From contig JAJPHS010000032.1 of NCBI GenBank assembly GCA_021325175.1, positions 28,731-92,730 of the forward strand: a stretch of 64,000 nucleotides of DNA, written 5' to 3'. The DNA is from Terriglobia bacterium. GTDB taxonomy: Bacteria > Acidobacteriota > Terriglobia > Bryobacterales > Bryobacteraceae. Made by a program: the position numbers and the translations under genes. The notes below the pieces were generated by a model that was given only the letters and a program-made list of their open reading frames with translations, was not told the DNA's origin and ran no database searches. Each line of letters opens with the position of its first letter. Positions within the stretch are counted from its first letter, which is position 1. Of the stretch, positions 51,887 to 61,307 are shown piece after piece.

Positions 51887-53161
51887 ATGCGAATGGACCG
51901 CACGTCCACGCCGGTCACGATTCTGCCGTCGCCGCATCACGGTGGTCTCGGGGTTACGCGCACGCTGGGGCGTCTGGGAATCCCGGTATTCAACGTCGAT
52001 GGCAACCGCTGGTGTCCGGCGTTCTTCTCGCGATTTTCCAAGGGCCGTTTTCTTCACGATCTGGACGCCGCGCCGGAGTGCGAATCGGTCGAGGCGCTTG
52101 CGGCGCTGGCGCGGCGGATCGGGGCGCGCTCGATTCTGATACCCACCACCGATGGGGCTGCGCGCTTCATCGCCGATTACGCCGATGCGCTGCGCCGGCA
52201 CTTCATTTTTCCCCCGCAGCCGCCGGAGCTGATTCGCGCGCTGCTGAGCAAGAAAGAGATGCTCGCGCTGGCTCGGCGCTATTCCATCCCCGCGCCGGCC
52301 GCGATTTTTCCACAAAATCGCGCGGAACTGCTCGATGCGCCGGATCGCATCGGACTGCCGTTCATCGTCAAGGGGGTGCGGGCCGATATCTGGAATCGCG
52401 CCAGCCGGAGCAAAGTTCTGGTCCGAACCCGCCCGCAGTTTCGCACTCTCTGCGAGCTGATTCCGGACGCGGTTGTCCCGGAGTTGATGCTCCAGGAATA
52501 CATCGCCGGAAAAGAGGACACGGTCTGGATGTTTAACGGCTACTTCGATGCCCGGTCAAGCTGCCGCGCCGCGTTCACCGGCCGCAAGCTGCGGCAGTGC
52601 CCCGCCTACACCGGCGTCGCCAGCCTTGCGGTCGCCGAAAAAAATCCGGCGGTCGAGGACGCGGCCGGGAGATTCCTGAAGAGTATCGGCTATTGCGGCA
52701 TCGCCGACATCGATTTTCGCTACGACGCGCGCGACGGCCGCTATAAAATTCTCGACGTGAATCCCCGCGCCGGCAGCACGTTCCGGCTGTTTGTGTCGGA
52801 AAACGGAATGGACGTGGTGCGGGCGATGTATCTCGACCTGACCCGTCAGGACATCCCCGATTCACCGATGCTCAGCGGGCGCAAATGGATGGTGGAGGAT
52901 CTGGATATCGCGGCGTCGCTGCGCTACGCGCACGAAGGCGCCCTCGGCTTCATCGACTGGCTGAAGTCGCTGCGGGGCATCGACGAGCTGTCGTTTTTCG
53001 CCTGGGACGATCCCGGACCCGTGGCGCTGATGTTGCTCGCCGATCTGCGCGAGCTGTGCTCGCGAGGCCTCTGGAACGCGCACGGAACCCCGCCGTTCGC
53101 GTTGAAATCCGCCGCCGCGCTCGCCGAAAAACCGTCTTCCTATGAACATTCTCGGAATTAG
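51887..53161 (+). CDS. ATP-grasp ligase
   Basis: It is a carboxylate-amine/thiol ligase of 424 residues, probably joining two small molecules with ATP. Features: an N-terminal pre-ATP-grasp fold (TILPSPHHGGLGVTRTLGRLG), LLSKKEMLALARRYSIPAP, GLPFIVKG with the ATP-binding Lys, LMLQEYIAGKEDTVWMFNG, and the Mg2+ site DIDFRYDARDGRYKILDVNPRAG with acidic residues and Asn. It is close to COG3919-type ligases of unknown substrate, as found in natural-product operons. ATG 51887 or 51893. It overlaps the next gene by 20 bases. Confidence 0.85.
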   Translation: MRMDRTSTPVTILPSPHHGGLGVTRTLGRLGIPVFNVDGNRWCPAFFSRFSKGRFLHDLDAAPECESVEALAALARRIGARSILIPTTDGAARFIADYADALRRHFIFPPQPPELIRALLSKKEMLALARRYSIPAPAAIFPQNRAELLDAPDRIGLPFIVKGVRADIWNRASRSKVLVRTRPQFRTLCELIPDAVVPELMLQEYIAGKEDTVWMFNGYFDARSSCRAAFTGRKLRQCPAYTGVASLAVAEKNPAVEDAAGRFLKSIGYCGIADIDFRYDARDGRYKILDVNPRAGSTFRLFVSENGMDVVRAMYLDLTRQDIPDSPMLSGRKWMVEDLDIAASLRYAHEGALGFIDWLKSLRGIDELSFFAWDDPGPVALMLLADLRELCSRGLWNAHGTPPFALKSAAALAEKPSSYEHSRN

Positions 53162-54938
53162 CGGTTTCGAAAACTCGATGCCTTTCAAGCGGCGCCGGTT
53201 CCCCGGCCGCGAGGAGCGCGAATATCGCATCTCCCAGGGACACGACGCGGCCGCGGCCCTGCTGATCGACGGAGAAATTATCTGCGCCTCCGCCGAAGAG
53301 CGCTTCGATCGCAAAAAGCACAGCGCTCATTTTCCCGTTCTCGCGATCCGGGATTGCCTTAAACAGGCGGGCCTCGCTTTGGCCGATATCGACGAAATCG
53401 CGCACTCCTTCGACTACTCTCCACTCGAAAAACTTTTCCGGATCTCCTCGGCGGATCTCTATGACGAAGTTTTTTCGCGCGAGGCCCTGCTGCGGCTCGC
53501 CGCGCGCGATCTGCCGGAGGTTCCCGCCGCGCGCTTCCATCACGTCAGTCATCACCTGGCGCACGCGGCCAGCGCGTACTTCACTTCAGGGTGGGAAGAG
53601 TGCCTCGCGATCGTGATCGACGGCATGGGCGAGGCGCAAAGCGCGACCGTTTATCACGCAAGCGGCGGAAAATTGACGAAATTGCGCGAAATTTCCGCGC
53701 TCGATTCGATCGGAATTCTTTATTCGCTGGTCACGCTGCATCTGGGGTTCGATTTCAACTCGGATGAGTACAAGATCATGGGACTCGCGCCCTACGGCGA
53801 TCCGTCCCGCCGCCGGCGATTCTTCGAAGAAGCAGTCGAGCTGCGCCCGGACGGCTCGATCCGCATCCCCATTCTTCATCTGAATCATTCCCAGGAAGAG
53901 CGCGAATTCTACACCGCCTCGCGCCGCTATCTCGAACAGCGGCTCGTGCCGGCCCGCGGACCCGACGATCCGATCACCGACGAGCATCGCGACGTCGCCG
54001 CCGCTGTTCAGGAATGCCTCGATAACGTCATGCTCCATCTCTGCGGGCATTTCGCAAAGGTGACCGGTCAGCGAAAGCTCGCGCTCGCCGGCGGCGTCGC
54101 GTTGAACTGCACGGCCAACGGACGGCTGATGCGCTCCGGTCTGTTCGATGAGATTTACATCCAGCCCGCCGCCGGGGACGACGGCAGCGCGCTCGGCGCG
54201 GCGCTCCATCGCGCTTCGCTGCACGAGGAGATCCGCAATCGCCGGATGCCCGTGCCATTCTATGGCCCGTGCTTCTCGCCGGAAGAGATCAACACGGCGC
54301 TGACGCATTACGACGATTCGATCGACGTCGCGCGATACGAATCGCTCGAGGAAGTCTGCGAGGAGGCCGCGCAGCTTATCGCCGAAGGACGCGTCATCGC
54401 CTGGTATCGCGGGCGGATGGAGTTCGGCCCGCGCGCCCTCGGCCATCGCAGCATTCTGGCCGACCCCGGACATCCGGAAATGCGCGACCGCATCAACGCC
54501 ATGGTCAAGATGCGTGAGGCATTTCGCCCGTTCGCCCCCGCGGTAACACTCGAACAGGTGGACCGCTGGTTTGAGACGGCGCCCGGAACCGAGTACCCGT
54601 ACATGATCGCGACCGTCGATGTGCGCCCCCAGTATCGCGCGCAATTGCCGGCCATCACGCACGTCAACGGATCGGCGCGGGTGCAAACGGTCGCCAGGCG
54701 CGACAACCCGGAGTTTCACGCGCTGCTCCAGGCGGTGGGAAAAACGACGGGCCGGGAGATGGTCCTGAATACCAGTTTCAACGTGAAGGGCCAGCCGATC
54801 GTCAACACGCCGCGCGAGGCGATCGCGACTTTCCTTTCAACGGGCATCGAGTTTCTGTTCCTGGAAAATGTTTTGCTGCGCCGCCGGGCAGCCGCGCGCC
54901 GCCCGCCGGAGGCCGCCGGACAACTGGCGCGGAGATGA
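53142..54938 (+). CDS. NodU/TobZ/CmcH-family carbamoyltransferase
   Basis: It transfers a carbamoyl group from carbamoyl phosphate to a hydroxyl of the product, via carbamoyl adenylate. The 598-residue protein has the N-terminal Kae1-like part (SQGHDAAAALLIDGEI, HHLAHAASAYFTSG with the metal-binding His residues, IDGMGEAQSAT, GLAPYGD, ALAGGVALNCTANGRL) and the C-terminal part (WYRGRMEFGPRALGHRSILADP, MVLNTSFNVKGQPIVNTP). The family is nearly always involved in antibiotic or Nod-factor tailoring, which is the strongest sign that this operon makes a secondary metabolite. A 20-residue Arg-rich tail is extra. Confidence 0.93.
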   Translation: MNILGISGFENSMPFKRRRFPGREEREYRISQGHDAAAALLIDGEIICASAEERFDRKKHSAHFPVLAIRDCLKQAGLALADIDEIAHSFDYSPLEKLFRISSADLYDEVFSREALLRLAARDLPEVPAARFHHVSHHLAHAASAYFTSGWEECLAIVIDGMGEAQSATVYHASGGKLTKLREISALDSIGILYSLVTLHLGFDFNSDEYKIMGLAPYGDPSRRRRFFEEAVELRPDGSIRIPILHLNHSQEEREFYTASRRYLEQRLVPARGPDDPITDEHRDVAAAVQECLDNVMLHLCGHFAKVTGQRKLALAGGVALNCTANGRLMRSGLFDEIYIQPAAGDDGSALGAALHRASLHEEIRNRRMPVPFYGPCFSPEEINTALTHYDDSIDVARYESLEEVCEEAAQLIAEGRVIAWYRGRMEFGPRALGHRSILADPGHPEMRDRINAMVKMREAFRPFAPAVTLEQVDRWFETAPGTEYPYMIATVDVRPQYRAQLPAITHVNGSARVQTVARRDNPEFHALLQAVGKTTGREMVLNTSFNVKGQPIVNTPREAIATFLSTGIEFLFLENVLLRRRAAARRPPEAAGQLARR

Positions 54939-54994
54939 AAGGGTTCGTGGGTCGGTAGTGGAAGGCAGTGAACGATTAGCCTGGGAGGAACAAA

Positions 54995-55417
54995 ATGAAC
55001 GCGCATCAAATGGAACGGGCCGCCTACATCGCGGCGCACCGCATCCTGACAACGGATCTCACCGCTCCCGAGCTGGCTTGTCCCGGCGCCCGGCGGTCGG
55101 CCACGGTGGATAAGATCGCCGCGATTATTAAAGGCGTCTATGAGGCGCACAGCCAGCGCTTCGATCACATCACCGATTGGTGGCCGGCCAACGACGAACC
55201 CGTTTTCGAGATCACTTCCCCGGCGCGCTCATGGGCGGCGGCTCCTCTTCGCGCAGCAGCAACAGCGACTGCCGCACCAGCCGCAGAAGGCCTCCGCTGG
55301 CAGGGCGCGTCGAACCCGGCTCTAAATCGGGCTCATTCGTATCGATCACTACGCTCCACGTTCCGCCGTTCGGCGGCGCAGGCACGCGAAAATCGATGTG
55401 CTCGTGATGGCAATTGA
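54995..55417 (+). CDS. Small protein of unknown function overlapping glgX
   Basis: I do not recognise it. The GGAGGAA site before ATG 54995 is strong. The first about 75 residues ([48 protein letters not shown]) look like a real helical protein; the last 65 are low-complexity and antisense to the end of glgX, which overlaps by 206 bases. It may be the last gene of the biosynthetic operon, 56 bases after the carbamoyltransferase. A frameshift or an error near 55,210 that hides an earlier stop is possible. Confidence 0.5.
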   Translation: MNAHQMERAAYIAAHRILTTDLTAPELACPGARRSATVDKIAAIIKGVYEAHSQRFDHITDWWPANDEPVFEITSPARSWAAAPLRAAATATAAPAAEGLRWQGASNPALNRAHSYRSLRSTFRRSAAQARENRCARDGN

Positions 55418-57368
55418 GCAGTAGCAGAAACGAATTGTCGATCACCGGCAGCCCGGATTCATCGACTTCCTGAAGCGTGTGCCCGTTCAGCATCATGCCA
55501 ATGCAGCGGACCCAGCCGGCGTTCCACTCCTCGTCGGTCATTTCCGTCGCGTCGGTGCGCAGCCACACGATATCTTTCTGCGGCGTCCCCCGAATGGCCC
55601 GGTCCTGATAAAATTTGCGCCGCCGCAGATTGGGGTGCGACCGCCGCAGCGCGATCAGCTTCTGCGTGAACCGGAGCAGCGACTGGCGCGATTCGCTCAG
55701 ATTCCAGTCATACCAGGTCAGCGGGTTGTCCTGACAATACGCGTTGTTATTGCCTTTCTGATCGCGGTCAATCTCGTCGCCGCCGCAGATCATCGGCACG
55801 CCTTGGGAAAGCAGCAGCGTGCTTAAGAAATTCCGTTTCTGCCGCTCCCGCAGGGTCAGGACCACGGGATCGTCGGTATCGCCCTCCACGCCGAAATTCC
55901 ATGAATAATTTTCGTTGGCTCCGTCGCGATTCTCCTCGCCGTTGGCTTCGTTGTGTTTTTCGTTGTAGCTCACCAGGTCGTGCAGCGTGAAGCCGTCGTG
56001 CGCGGTGACGAAATTGATGCTCGCCGAGGGCCGCCGCCCGTCGCGCTGATAAAGATCGCTGCTGCCGGTGAGCCGGTATCCCAGATCGGAAAGTTGGCCT
56101 TCGTCGCTTTTCCAATATCGCCGCACCGTGTCGCGATACTTTCCGTTCCACTCCGCCCACAGCACCGGAAATTTGCCCACCTGATAGCCGCCCTCGCCGA
56201 CATCCCACGGCTCGGCGATCAGCTTCACCTGAGAGATCACCGGATCCTGGTGAATAATGTCGAAAAAAGCCGAAAGCCGGTCCACGTCGTGCAGCTCCCG
56301 CGCAAGCGTCGCCGCCAGGTCGAAGCGGAACCCGTCGACATGCATTTCGAGGATCCAGTACCGCAGATTATCCATGATCAGCTTCAGAACCTGGGGATGA
56401 CGCATGTTCAGGCTGTTGCCGGTGCCGGTGTAATCCATGTAGTAGCGCGGATTGTCGGGGACCAGCCGGTAATACGTCGGATTATCGATGCCGCGAAAAC
56501 TCAGCATCGGGCCCAGGTGATTGCCTTCCGAGGTGTGATTGTAGACGACGTCCAGAATCACCTCGATCCCCTCCCGATGCAGCGTCTTGACCATGGCCTT
56601 GAACTCGGCCACCTGCCCGCCGGTATCCCCCGATGAGGAATAGCGCGCATCCGGACTGAAAAAATTGGTGGTGTTATAGCCCCAATAATTCCGCAAACCG
56701 CGGTCGATCAGGATTTTATCGTCCAAAAAATCATGAACGGGCATCAGCTCGACCGCGGTAATCCCCAGTTTTTTCAAATATTCCACCGCCGGTCGCGAAG
56801 CAAGTCCCGCGTAAGTTCCGCGCAGCTCCTCCGGGATCTCCGGATGGCACTTGGTAAATCCTTTGACGTGAACTTCATAAATGATCGATTCGCTCAGCGG
56901 CGTCTTCGGCGGCCGATCCGTGTCCCAATCGAAATAAGGATTCACCACCACGCATTTCGGCATGCCTCGCACGCTGTCGGAGGCGTCCACCATCAGGTCG
57001 GCGTCGCCGTTTCCGAGCGGATAAGGAAAAATCGGCTCATTCCAGTTGACCTTGCCCGCCAGCGCCTTGGCATAGGGGTCGATCAGCAGCTTGTTCGGAT
57101 TAAAGCGCAGCCCCCGCTCCGGATCGAACAGTCCGTAGACGCGATAGCCATAAATCTGGCCGGGATGCACGCCCGGCAGAAAAGCGTGCCAGACGTGTGC
57201 TGTCTGTTCGATAAGTTCCACGCGCTGAGTTTCTTCCGAGCACGGATCGTCGAACAGGCATAGCTCGACCTTTGCCGCGTTTTCCGAAAACAGCGCGAAA
57301 TTCGTTCCGGTGCCGTCCCAGGTCGCGCCTTGGGGAAACGGTCTGCCGGGAAGTATGGTGCGAATCAT
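55212..57368 (-). CDS. glgX: Glycogen debranching enzyme
   Basis: It is a GH13 isoamylase-type enzyme that hydrolyses alpha-1,6 branches of glycogen limit dextrins. The 718-residue protein starts with a CBM48 domain ([34 protein letters not shown]). The catalytic barrel has [22 protein letters not shown] with the nucleophile Asp, LIAEPWDVG with the acid Glu and [17 protein letters not shown] with the third acid. The C-terminal beta domain ends in [12 protein letters not shown]. No glycogen genes adjoin it. The ATG 57368 directly follows TAAAAT with no spacing, so the -10 is probably elsewhere. Confidence 0.95.
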   Translation of the reverse strand: MIRTILPGRPFPQGATWDGTGTNFALFSENAAKVELCLFDDPCSEETQRVELIEQTAHVWHAFLPGVHPGQIYGYRVYGLFDPERGLRFNPNKLLIDPYAKALAGKVNWNEPIFPYPLGNGDADLMVDASDSVRGMPKCVVVNPYFDWDTDRPPKTPLSESIIYEVHVKGFTKCHPEIPEELRGTYAGLASRPAVEYLKKLGITAVELMPVHDFLDDKILIDRGLRNYWGYNTTNFFSPDARYSSSGDTGGQVAEFKAMVKTLHREGIEVILDVVYNHTSEGNHLGPMLSFRGIDNPTYYRLVPDNPRYYMDYTGTGNSLNMRHPQVLKLIMDNLRYWILEMHVDGFRFDLAATLARELHDVDRLSAFFDIIHQDPVISQVKLIAEPWDVGEGGYQVGKFPVLWAEWNGKYRDTVRRYWKSDEGQLSDLGYRLTGSSDLYQRDGRRPSASINFVTAHDGFTLHDLVSYNEKHNEANGEENRDGANENYSWNFGVEGDTDDPVVLTLRERQKRNFLSTLLLSQGVPMICGGDEIDRDQKGNNNAYCQDNPLTWYDWNLSESRQSLLRFTQKLIALRRSHPNLRRRKFYQDRAIRGTPQKDIVWLRTDATEMTDEEWNAGWVRCIGMMLNGHTLQEVDESGLPVIDNSFLLLLNCHHEHIDFRVPAPPNGGTWSVVIDTNEPDLEPGSTRPASGGLLRLVRQSLLLLREEEPPPMSAPGK

Positions 57369-57495
57369 ATTTTAGCGAATCTTTCTGTATCGGAGCTTCT
57401 TACCGCCGTTTCCTGCACACCTCGGCAGATGTTGCAGTCCGGCACTCACAATTCCGGGAAAACTTGCTTCTCAACAACTTATTTGCCAATCATTT

Positions 57496-57521
57496 GGAAC
57501 AGTACCTCGGGCACGAAAGTC
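57496..57521 (+). promoter_or_regulatory. Possible ECF-type promoter of the sigma-factor gene
   Basis: GGAAC (57496-57500), 18 bases and GTC (57519-57521) resemble ECF sigma -35/-10 elements. A similar GGAAC-N16-GTC precedes the DUF1328 gene (61677). The spacing differs by two bases, so this is tentative, and sigma-54-like GG-N10-GC at 57525-57538 is also present. The remaining 57369-57579 has no other feature. Confidence 0.3.
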
Positions 57522-57579
57522 CTTGGCCTCCTAACTGCTGTGACACGCCGTCCGAGCCAGGAAGGAGCATGTTCAGAGG

Positions 57580-58083
57580 ATGACCAGAGAAGCCTACGGA
57601 CAAGCCTATCAGCGCGGATTTGATCTCACGATTCGGTTTCTGATTTCCCGGGGAGTGCCGCGGGATATGGCCCGCGACGTGGCGCAAGCCGCCTGGGTGA
57701 AGGGATGGGAAAGACTGTCTCAGCTTCGCCATGAAAACATGGTCACCACCTGGGTGAATGCGATCGCTCTCAATGTGCACCGCAGCGTGCTCCGAAGCGA
57801 GAAAGCCTATCAAGGTTTGCCGGAATATTATTCCAAAGCGGAATTGAACCTGGCGGCCATCGATTTAAAACGAATCCTCAAGTTCTGCGCGCCGCGCGAT
57901 CGGGCGCTGTTGGAGCTACAGATGCAGGGGGAAACCGCGGAGGAAATCGCGCGGAAGCAGGGCGTCACGGAGACCGCAATTCGTATCCGGCTCCTGCGCG
58001 CCAGGCGGGCGGCCCGTTCCCGAGCGGAAAAAAAGCCCGTGCAAATCTGTAAAACTCACGAGGCCAAGCGCGATGCGGCGTAA
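57580..58083 (+). CDS. ECF-type RNA polymerase sigma factor
   Basis: It directs RNA polymerase to a stress regulon. The 167-residue protein has a sigma-2 region (RDMARDVAQAAWVKGWERLSQL, with TWVNAIALNVHRSVLRS) and a sigma-4 region (CAPRDRALLELQMQGETAEEIARKQGVTETAIRIRLLRARRAAR). No anti-sigma factor gene follows; instead two SYLF proteins do. The ATG at 57580 has AGAGG upstream. The downstream genes are 27 and about 100 bases apart. It may control them and the DUF1328-BON pair. Confidence 0.87.
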   Translation: MTREAYGQAYQRGFDLTIRFLISRGVPRDMARDVAQAAWVKGWERLSQLRHENMVTTWVNAIALNVHRSVLRSEKAYQGLPEYYSKAELNLAAIDLKRILKFCAPRDRALLELQMQGETAEEIARKQGVTETAIRIRLLRARRAARSRAEKKPVQICKTHEAKRDAA

Positions 58084-58110
58084 GGCCGGTTGACGGAAGC
58101 GAGGAGCGTT

Positions 58111-58809
58111 ATGAAATTCACGTCTTTATGCTTGATCTTCGCGGCGTCCTTATTCGCGGCGGACACCAACCGGAAAGCCGACGATATCAAACGGATCGAA
58201 GCTTCAGCCAATACTCTGGTTGAGATCCAACACGCCAAGGATGGAGGCATTCCGCAGGATTTACTGGAAAAGGCGCACTGTGTCGGGATTATCCCCGCAG
58301 CCAAACGCGCCGGTTTCATCGTCGGCGGGCAATACGGAAAGGGCATTGTGACCTGCCGCATCCACGGCAGCAATCGCTGGAGCGCGCCGGATATGATCGT
58401 GCTCGAGGGCGGCAGCTTCGGCTTGCAGATCGGCGCCGGGGAAACCGATATCATCATGGCCGTCATGAACGATAACGCCGAGCGGCGCATGAGGAATGCG
58501 AAGGTTGAAATCGGCGGGGACGTGATGGCCGCCGCCGGTCCGTTGGGGCGCAGCGTAAGCGCGGATACAAACGCCACCATGCGCGCCGAAATCCTTACCT
58601 GGTCGCGCGCCCGCGGCGTGTTTGCCGGAGCCGATCTCAAGGGCGCCAGCTTGCGCTCCGATAATGACGACAACGCGGCGCTCTATGGGCGCCCCGTGAC
58701 GCCGGATGAAATTCTAAGCGGCAAAGTTCCGCATCCGCCGCAAGCGCGCGCGCTGTACGCGGAGTTGGAACGCTACGCTCCGTCCAAAGCGGCTCGCACC
58801 GGCGAGTAG
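58111..58809 (+). CDS. Secreted SYLF-domain (Ysc84-like) protein, copy 1
   Basis: It is an exported 232-residue protein with a SYLF domain, a lipid-binding module known from yeast Ysc84 and common in bacteria. The signal peptide MKFTSLCLIFAASLFAA is followed by the domain: ETLVEIQ-like ANTLVEIQHAKDGGIPQDLLEKAHCVGIIPAAKRAGFIVGGQYGKG, GSFGLQIGAGETDIIMAVMND and ARGVFAGADLKGASLRSDNDDNAALYG. I start at ATG 58111 after GAGGAG; a TTG at 58090 is unlikely. It is about 97 bases ahead of a paralogue. A role in envelope or phospholipid binding under stress is inferred. Confidence 0.86.
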   Translation: MKFTSLCLIFAASLFAADTNRKADDIKRIEASANTLVEIQHAKDGGIPQDLLEKAHCVGIIPAAKRAGFIVGGQYGKGIVTCRIHGSNRWSAPDMIVLEGGSFGLQIGAGETDIIMAVMNDNAERRMRNAKVEIGGDVMAAAGPLGRSVSADTNATMRAEILTWSRARGVFAGADLKGASLRSDNDDNAALYGRPVTPDEILSGKVPHPPQARALYAELERYAPSKAARTGE

Positions 58810-58822
58810 TCCGCCTTCAACA

Positions 58823-58839
58823 CGGCACATCACCTGCAA
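58823..58839 (+). promoter_or_regulatory. Candidate sigma-54 promoter before SYLF copy 2
   Basis: CGGCAC-N7-CTGCA has GG (58824-58825) and GC (58836-58837) 10 bases apart and matches GGCAC and TGCA of the consensus. The -12 half is weaker (CTGC in place of TTGC). Transcription would start near 58848, about 60 bases before the ATG. Confidence 0.35.
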
Positions 58840-58906
58840 TATCCCAGGCGGGCGCGGGCTTCTGCTCGCAGAAGGCTCGCGCAAATCGAGTTCAGGAGTA
58901 GAAACG

Positions 58907-59560
58907 ATGAAATATGCAATCTTAAGCGTGCTGCTAGCGTTGCCCCTGGCCGCGCAAAGCAACCAGGAGAAACTGATTCGCTCCTCCGCCGACGTTCTCA
59001 AGGACATGGTGAATGCGCGCGATAACAGTATTCCCCGCGACCTGATCCAGAAGGCGCGATGCGTCGGCGTGATCCCTAATGAAAAGCGCGCCGGTTTCAT
59101 TTTCGGGGGTAATTATGGCAAAGGCGTCCTGGTGTGCCGGACCTCCTCGGGATGGAGCGCTCCCGAGATCATTCGCATCGAGGGCGGAAGCTGGGGCCTG
59201 CAAATCGGCGCGGGGGAAACCGACGCCGTGTTTCTGGTAATGAATCAGGACGGCGAGCGAAAGCTGATGCAGGATAAATTTACCATCGGCGCGGGCGCGG
59301 AGGCGATGGCGGGTCCGGTCGGCCGCTCCGCTTCGGCGGAAACCGACGCGCAGATGCGCGCCGAAATTCTCGGCTATTCACGATCGCGCGGCGCCTTCGC
59401 CGGCCTGACGCTAAACGGATCGACGCTCAGGCCTGACAGCGGTGATAATAAGGCTCTCTACGGCCGCGACGTGACGCCGGAGGAAATTCTGCATGGACAG
59501 GTTCAGCCCCCGGCCGCCGCGCAGGCGATCTATAGCGAACTGAACAGCTACGCCGGTTAA
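58907..59560 (+). CDS. Secreted SYLF-domain protein, copy 2
   Basis: It is a paralogue of the preceding gene: the 217-residue protein has a signal peptide (MKYAILSVLLALPLAAQ) and the same blocks, RSSADVLKDMVNARDNSIPRDLIQKARCVGVIPNEKRAGFIFGGNYGKG, GSWGLQIGAGETDAVFLVMNQ and SRGAFAGLTLNGSTLRPDSGDNKALYG. Conservation between the copies is high but they are clearly diverged, so the duplication is not recent. CAGGAG precedes the ATG. Followed by a hairpin at 59586. Confidence 0.87.
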   Translation: MKYAILSVLLALPLAAQSNQEKLIRSSADVLKDMVNARDNSIPRDLIQKARCVGVIPNEKRAGFIFGGNYGKGVLVCRTSSGWSAPEIIRIEGGSWGLQIGAGETDAVFLVMNQDGERKLMQDKFTIGAGAEAMAGPVGRSASAETDAQMRAEILGYSRSRGAFAGLTLNGSTLRPDSGDNKALYGRDVTPEEILHGQVQPPAAAQAIYSELNSYAG

Positions 59561-59585
59561 CAGACGTCCGGCGCCCCTTATGTGA

Positions 59586-59617
59586 AACAAGCCCCGGCAT
59601 TCCTGCCGGAGCTTGTT
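59586..59617. terminator. Hairpin between convergent SYLF and DUF2934 genes
   Basis: AACAAGC...GCTTGTT encloses CCGGCA-TTCC-TGCCGG; the stem has 13 pairs and one mismatch. No U-run follows, so it may act as a bidirectional or factor-assisted terminator or stabilise RNA 3' ends. Confidence 0.6.
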
Positions 59618-59631
59618 CAAGCGGGTGGAAG

Positions 59632-59835
59632 TTACGCGGCAGTTCGGCGCTGGTCCTCGCGGCGCGATTCCTGGCGCAGAGCGCGGCGCGAGCGCACCTC
59701 TTCCTCCGCCATCAGCCAATCCTCCACGTCGTGACCGTCGATGCACCCGCGGCTTTCCCAATAAGAGTAAGCCAGACAGGCGATTTCCTGGCGTTCCTGC
59801 TCGAGGTCCTGTGGTTCGGTTTCTCGATTCGGCAT
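59632..59835 (-). CDS. DUF2934-family small protein
   Basis: It is a 67-residue cytoplasmic protein. The motif IACLAYSYWESRGC, then DVEDWLMAEEEVR, is the DUF2934 pattern (IAxLAYxYWExRG, DW..AE.ELR), of unknown function and frequent in Acidobacteriota. The ATG 59835 has GGGAGG upstream. A basic tail follows. Confidence 0.85.
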   Translation of the reverse strand: MPNRETEPQDLEQERQEIACLAYSYWESRGCIDGHDVEDWLMAEEEVRSRRALRQESRREDQRRTAA

Positions 59836-59884
59836 CCAATCCTCCCAATGGCGAAAAGATCGTCCTAGGTTAGATCGGACGTCT

Positions 59885-61300
59885 TCAGGCCTGTTTCCGG
59901 CTTTCCATATCCGCTTCCGGAGCCGGCGTATGGTTCATCTGCGCCAGACGATTGTGCAGGGTTCGTACGCTGATGCCCAAAATTTCCGCGGCGCGGCGCT
60001 TGTTGTTGCGCGTCAGCTTTAGCGTCAAATGGATATAGGCGTCCTCGACGTCGCGCAGCGGAGCGCCCGCCTGCACCGAACAGCTATATTCACCGCGGTC
60101 GCCCTTAGGCGCGCCGCCGCGCTCGCTCGCGCCGAAGGCGCGCGGAAGATGCGAGGGCATCAGCGTGCCTTCGCGCGCCACGATCACAGCGCGTTCGATG
60201 ATGTTCCGGAGCTCGCGAATGTTGCCTGGCCACGGATAATTACGCAGCAATCGCAGGGTGTCCGGATGAATATCGGCGACACGGCAATCGTGTTTGCGAT
60301 TCAGTTCGGAGATCATCACGCTCGCGATCGCCGGGATGTCTTCCTTGCGGTGCCGCAGCGGAGGCAGCGCGATATGGACGACGTTCAGACGGTAATACAA
60401 ATCCTCGCGCACGTGCTTCTCGCGCAGCGCCACTTCCAGCGGGCGGTTGGTGGCCGCGATCACCCGCACATCCACCGGGATCTCCGCCGTTCCGCCGAGC
60501 CGCCGAACTTTCGAATCCTCCAGCACGCGCAGCAGCTTGGCCTGCGTGCCGATCGGCATCTCGCCGATCTCGTCAAGCAGCAGCGTTCCATTGTGCGCCT
60601 GCTCGAAACATCCCACCCGGCGCTCCAACGCGTCGGTGAAAGATCCCTTTTCGTGTCCGAACAGCTCGCTTTCGATCAACGTTTCCGGCAGCGCCGCGCA
60701 GTTCACCGCGACAAACGGCCGTTCCGCGCGCGGGCTGAGCTTGTGGATCGCGCTGGCCACCAGCTCTTTGCCGGTGCCGCTTTCGCCGGTGATCAGCACC
60801 GGCGCGCTGCTCGGCGCCACCTGCTGGATCAGCGAATAAACCTGGCGCATCGGCGGAGACGTTCCTACCAGGTCGATCAGGTACCCCTGATAGCCGAGCT
60901 GGCGCTGAAGGCGCTCGGTTTCTTTCACCAGTTGGCTGTGGCGGACCGCGCGTTCGAGCAGCGTCGAAAGAACCGTACTCTGCACCGGTTTTTCGAGGAA
61001 CCAGAACGCCGCCAGATCGTGCACGATCGAAATCGCCTGATCGATGCTGCCGAATCCTGTGAGCACAATGGCGGGCGTCAGGTCCCCGCGCTCCAGCAGC
61101 GTGCGCAGGAGCTGAAAGCCGTCCATGCGCGGCATCATCAGATCGGTGGTGATCACATCGACCGGCGCAGCGCCCAGTTTTTCCAAAGCCTCTTCGCCAT
61201 CGGCCGCCGTCTCCACCAGATAGCCCATCGATGCGATCATTCCGGCGAGACTGAGCCGATGCTGCTCCTCGTCCTCGACAATCAGAACCCGTGCTGGCAC
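59885..61300 (-). CDS. Sigma-54-dependent response regulator (NtrC family)
   Basis: It is an activator of sigma-54 promoters. The 471-residue protein has an N-terminal receiver ([11 protein letters not shown]; phosphoacceptor Asp in VITTDLMMP), an AAA+ domain (Walker A GESGTGKE, Walker [10 protein letters not shown], sensor region [13 protein letters not shown]) and a Fis-type helix-turn-helix at the end ([18 protein letters not shown]). The GAFTGA loop that touches sigma-54 reads GSFTDA here; Thr is kept. GTG 61300 is chosen because ARVLIVEDE follows at once and TACAGT is 7 bases upstream. Kinase partner unknown. Divergent from the YtxH-like gene. Confidence 0.93.
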   Translation of the reverse strand: MPARVLIVEDEEQHRLSLAGMIASMGYLVETAADGEEALEKLGAAPVDVITTDLMMPRMDGFQLLRTLLERGDLTPAIVLTGFGSIDQAISIVHDLAAFWFLEKPVQSTVLSTLLERAVRHSQLVKETERLQRQLGYQGYLIDLVGTSPPMRQVYSLIQQVAPSSAPVLITGESGTGKELVASAIHKLSPRAERPFVAVNCAALPETLIESELFGHEKGSFTDALERRVGCFEQAHNGTLLLDEIGEMPIGTQAKLLRVLEDSKVRRLGGTAEIPVDVRVIAATNRPLEVALREKHVREDLYYRLNVVHIALPPLRHRKEDIPAIASVMISELNRKHDCRVADIHPDTLRLLRNYPWPGNIRELRNIIERAVIVAREGTLMPSHLPRAFGASERGGAPKGDRGEYSCSVQAGAPLRDVEDAYIHLTLKLTRNNKRRAAEILGISVRTLHNRLAQMNHTPAPEADMESRKQA

Positions 61301-61307
61301 AAACGTT

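Noticed and set aside
57361..57368. TAAAAT directly before the glgX ATG as its -10 element
   Set aside because: There are no bases between hexamer and start codon, so transcription would begin inside the gene.
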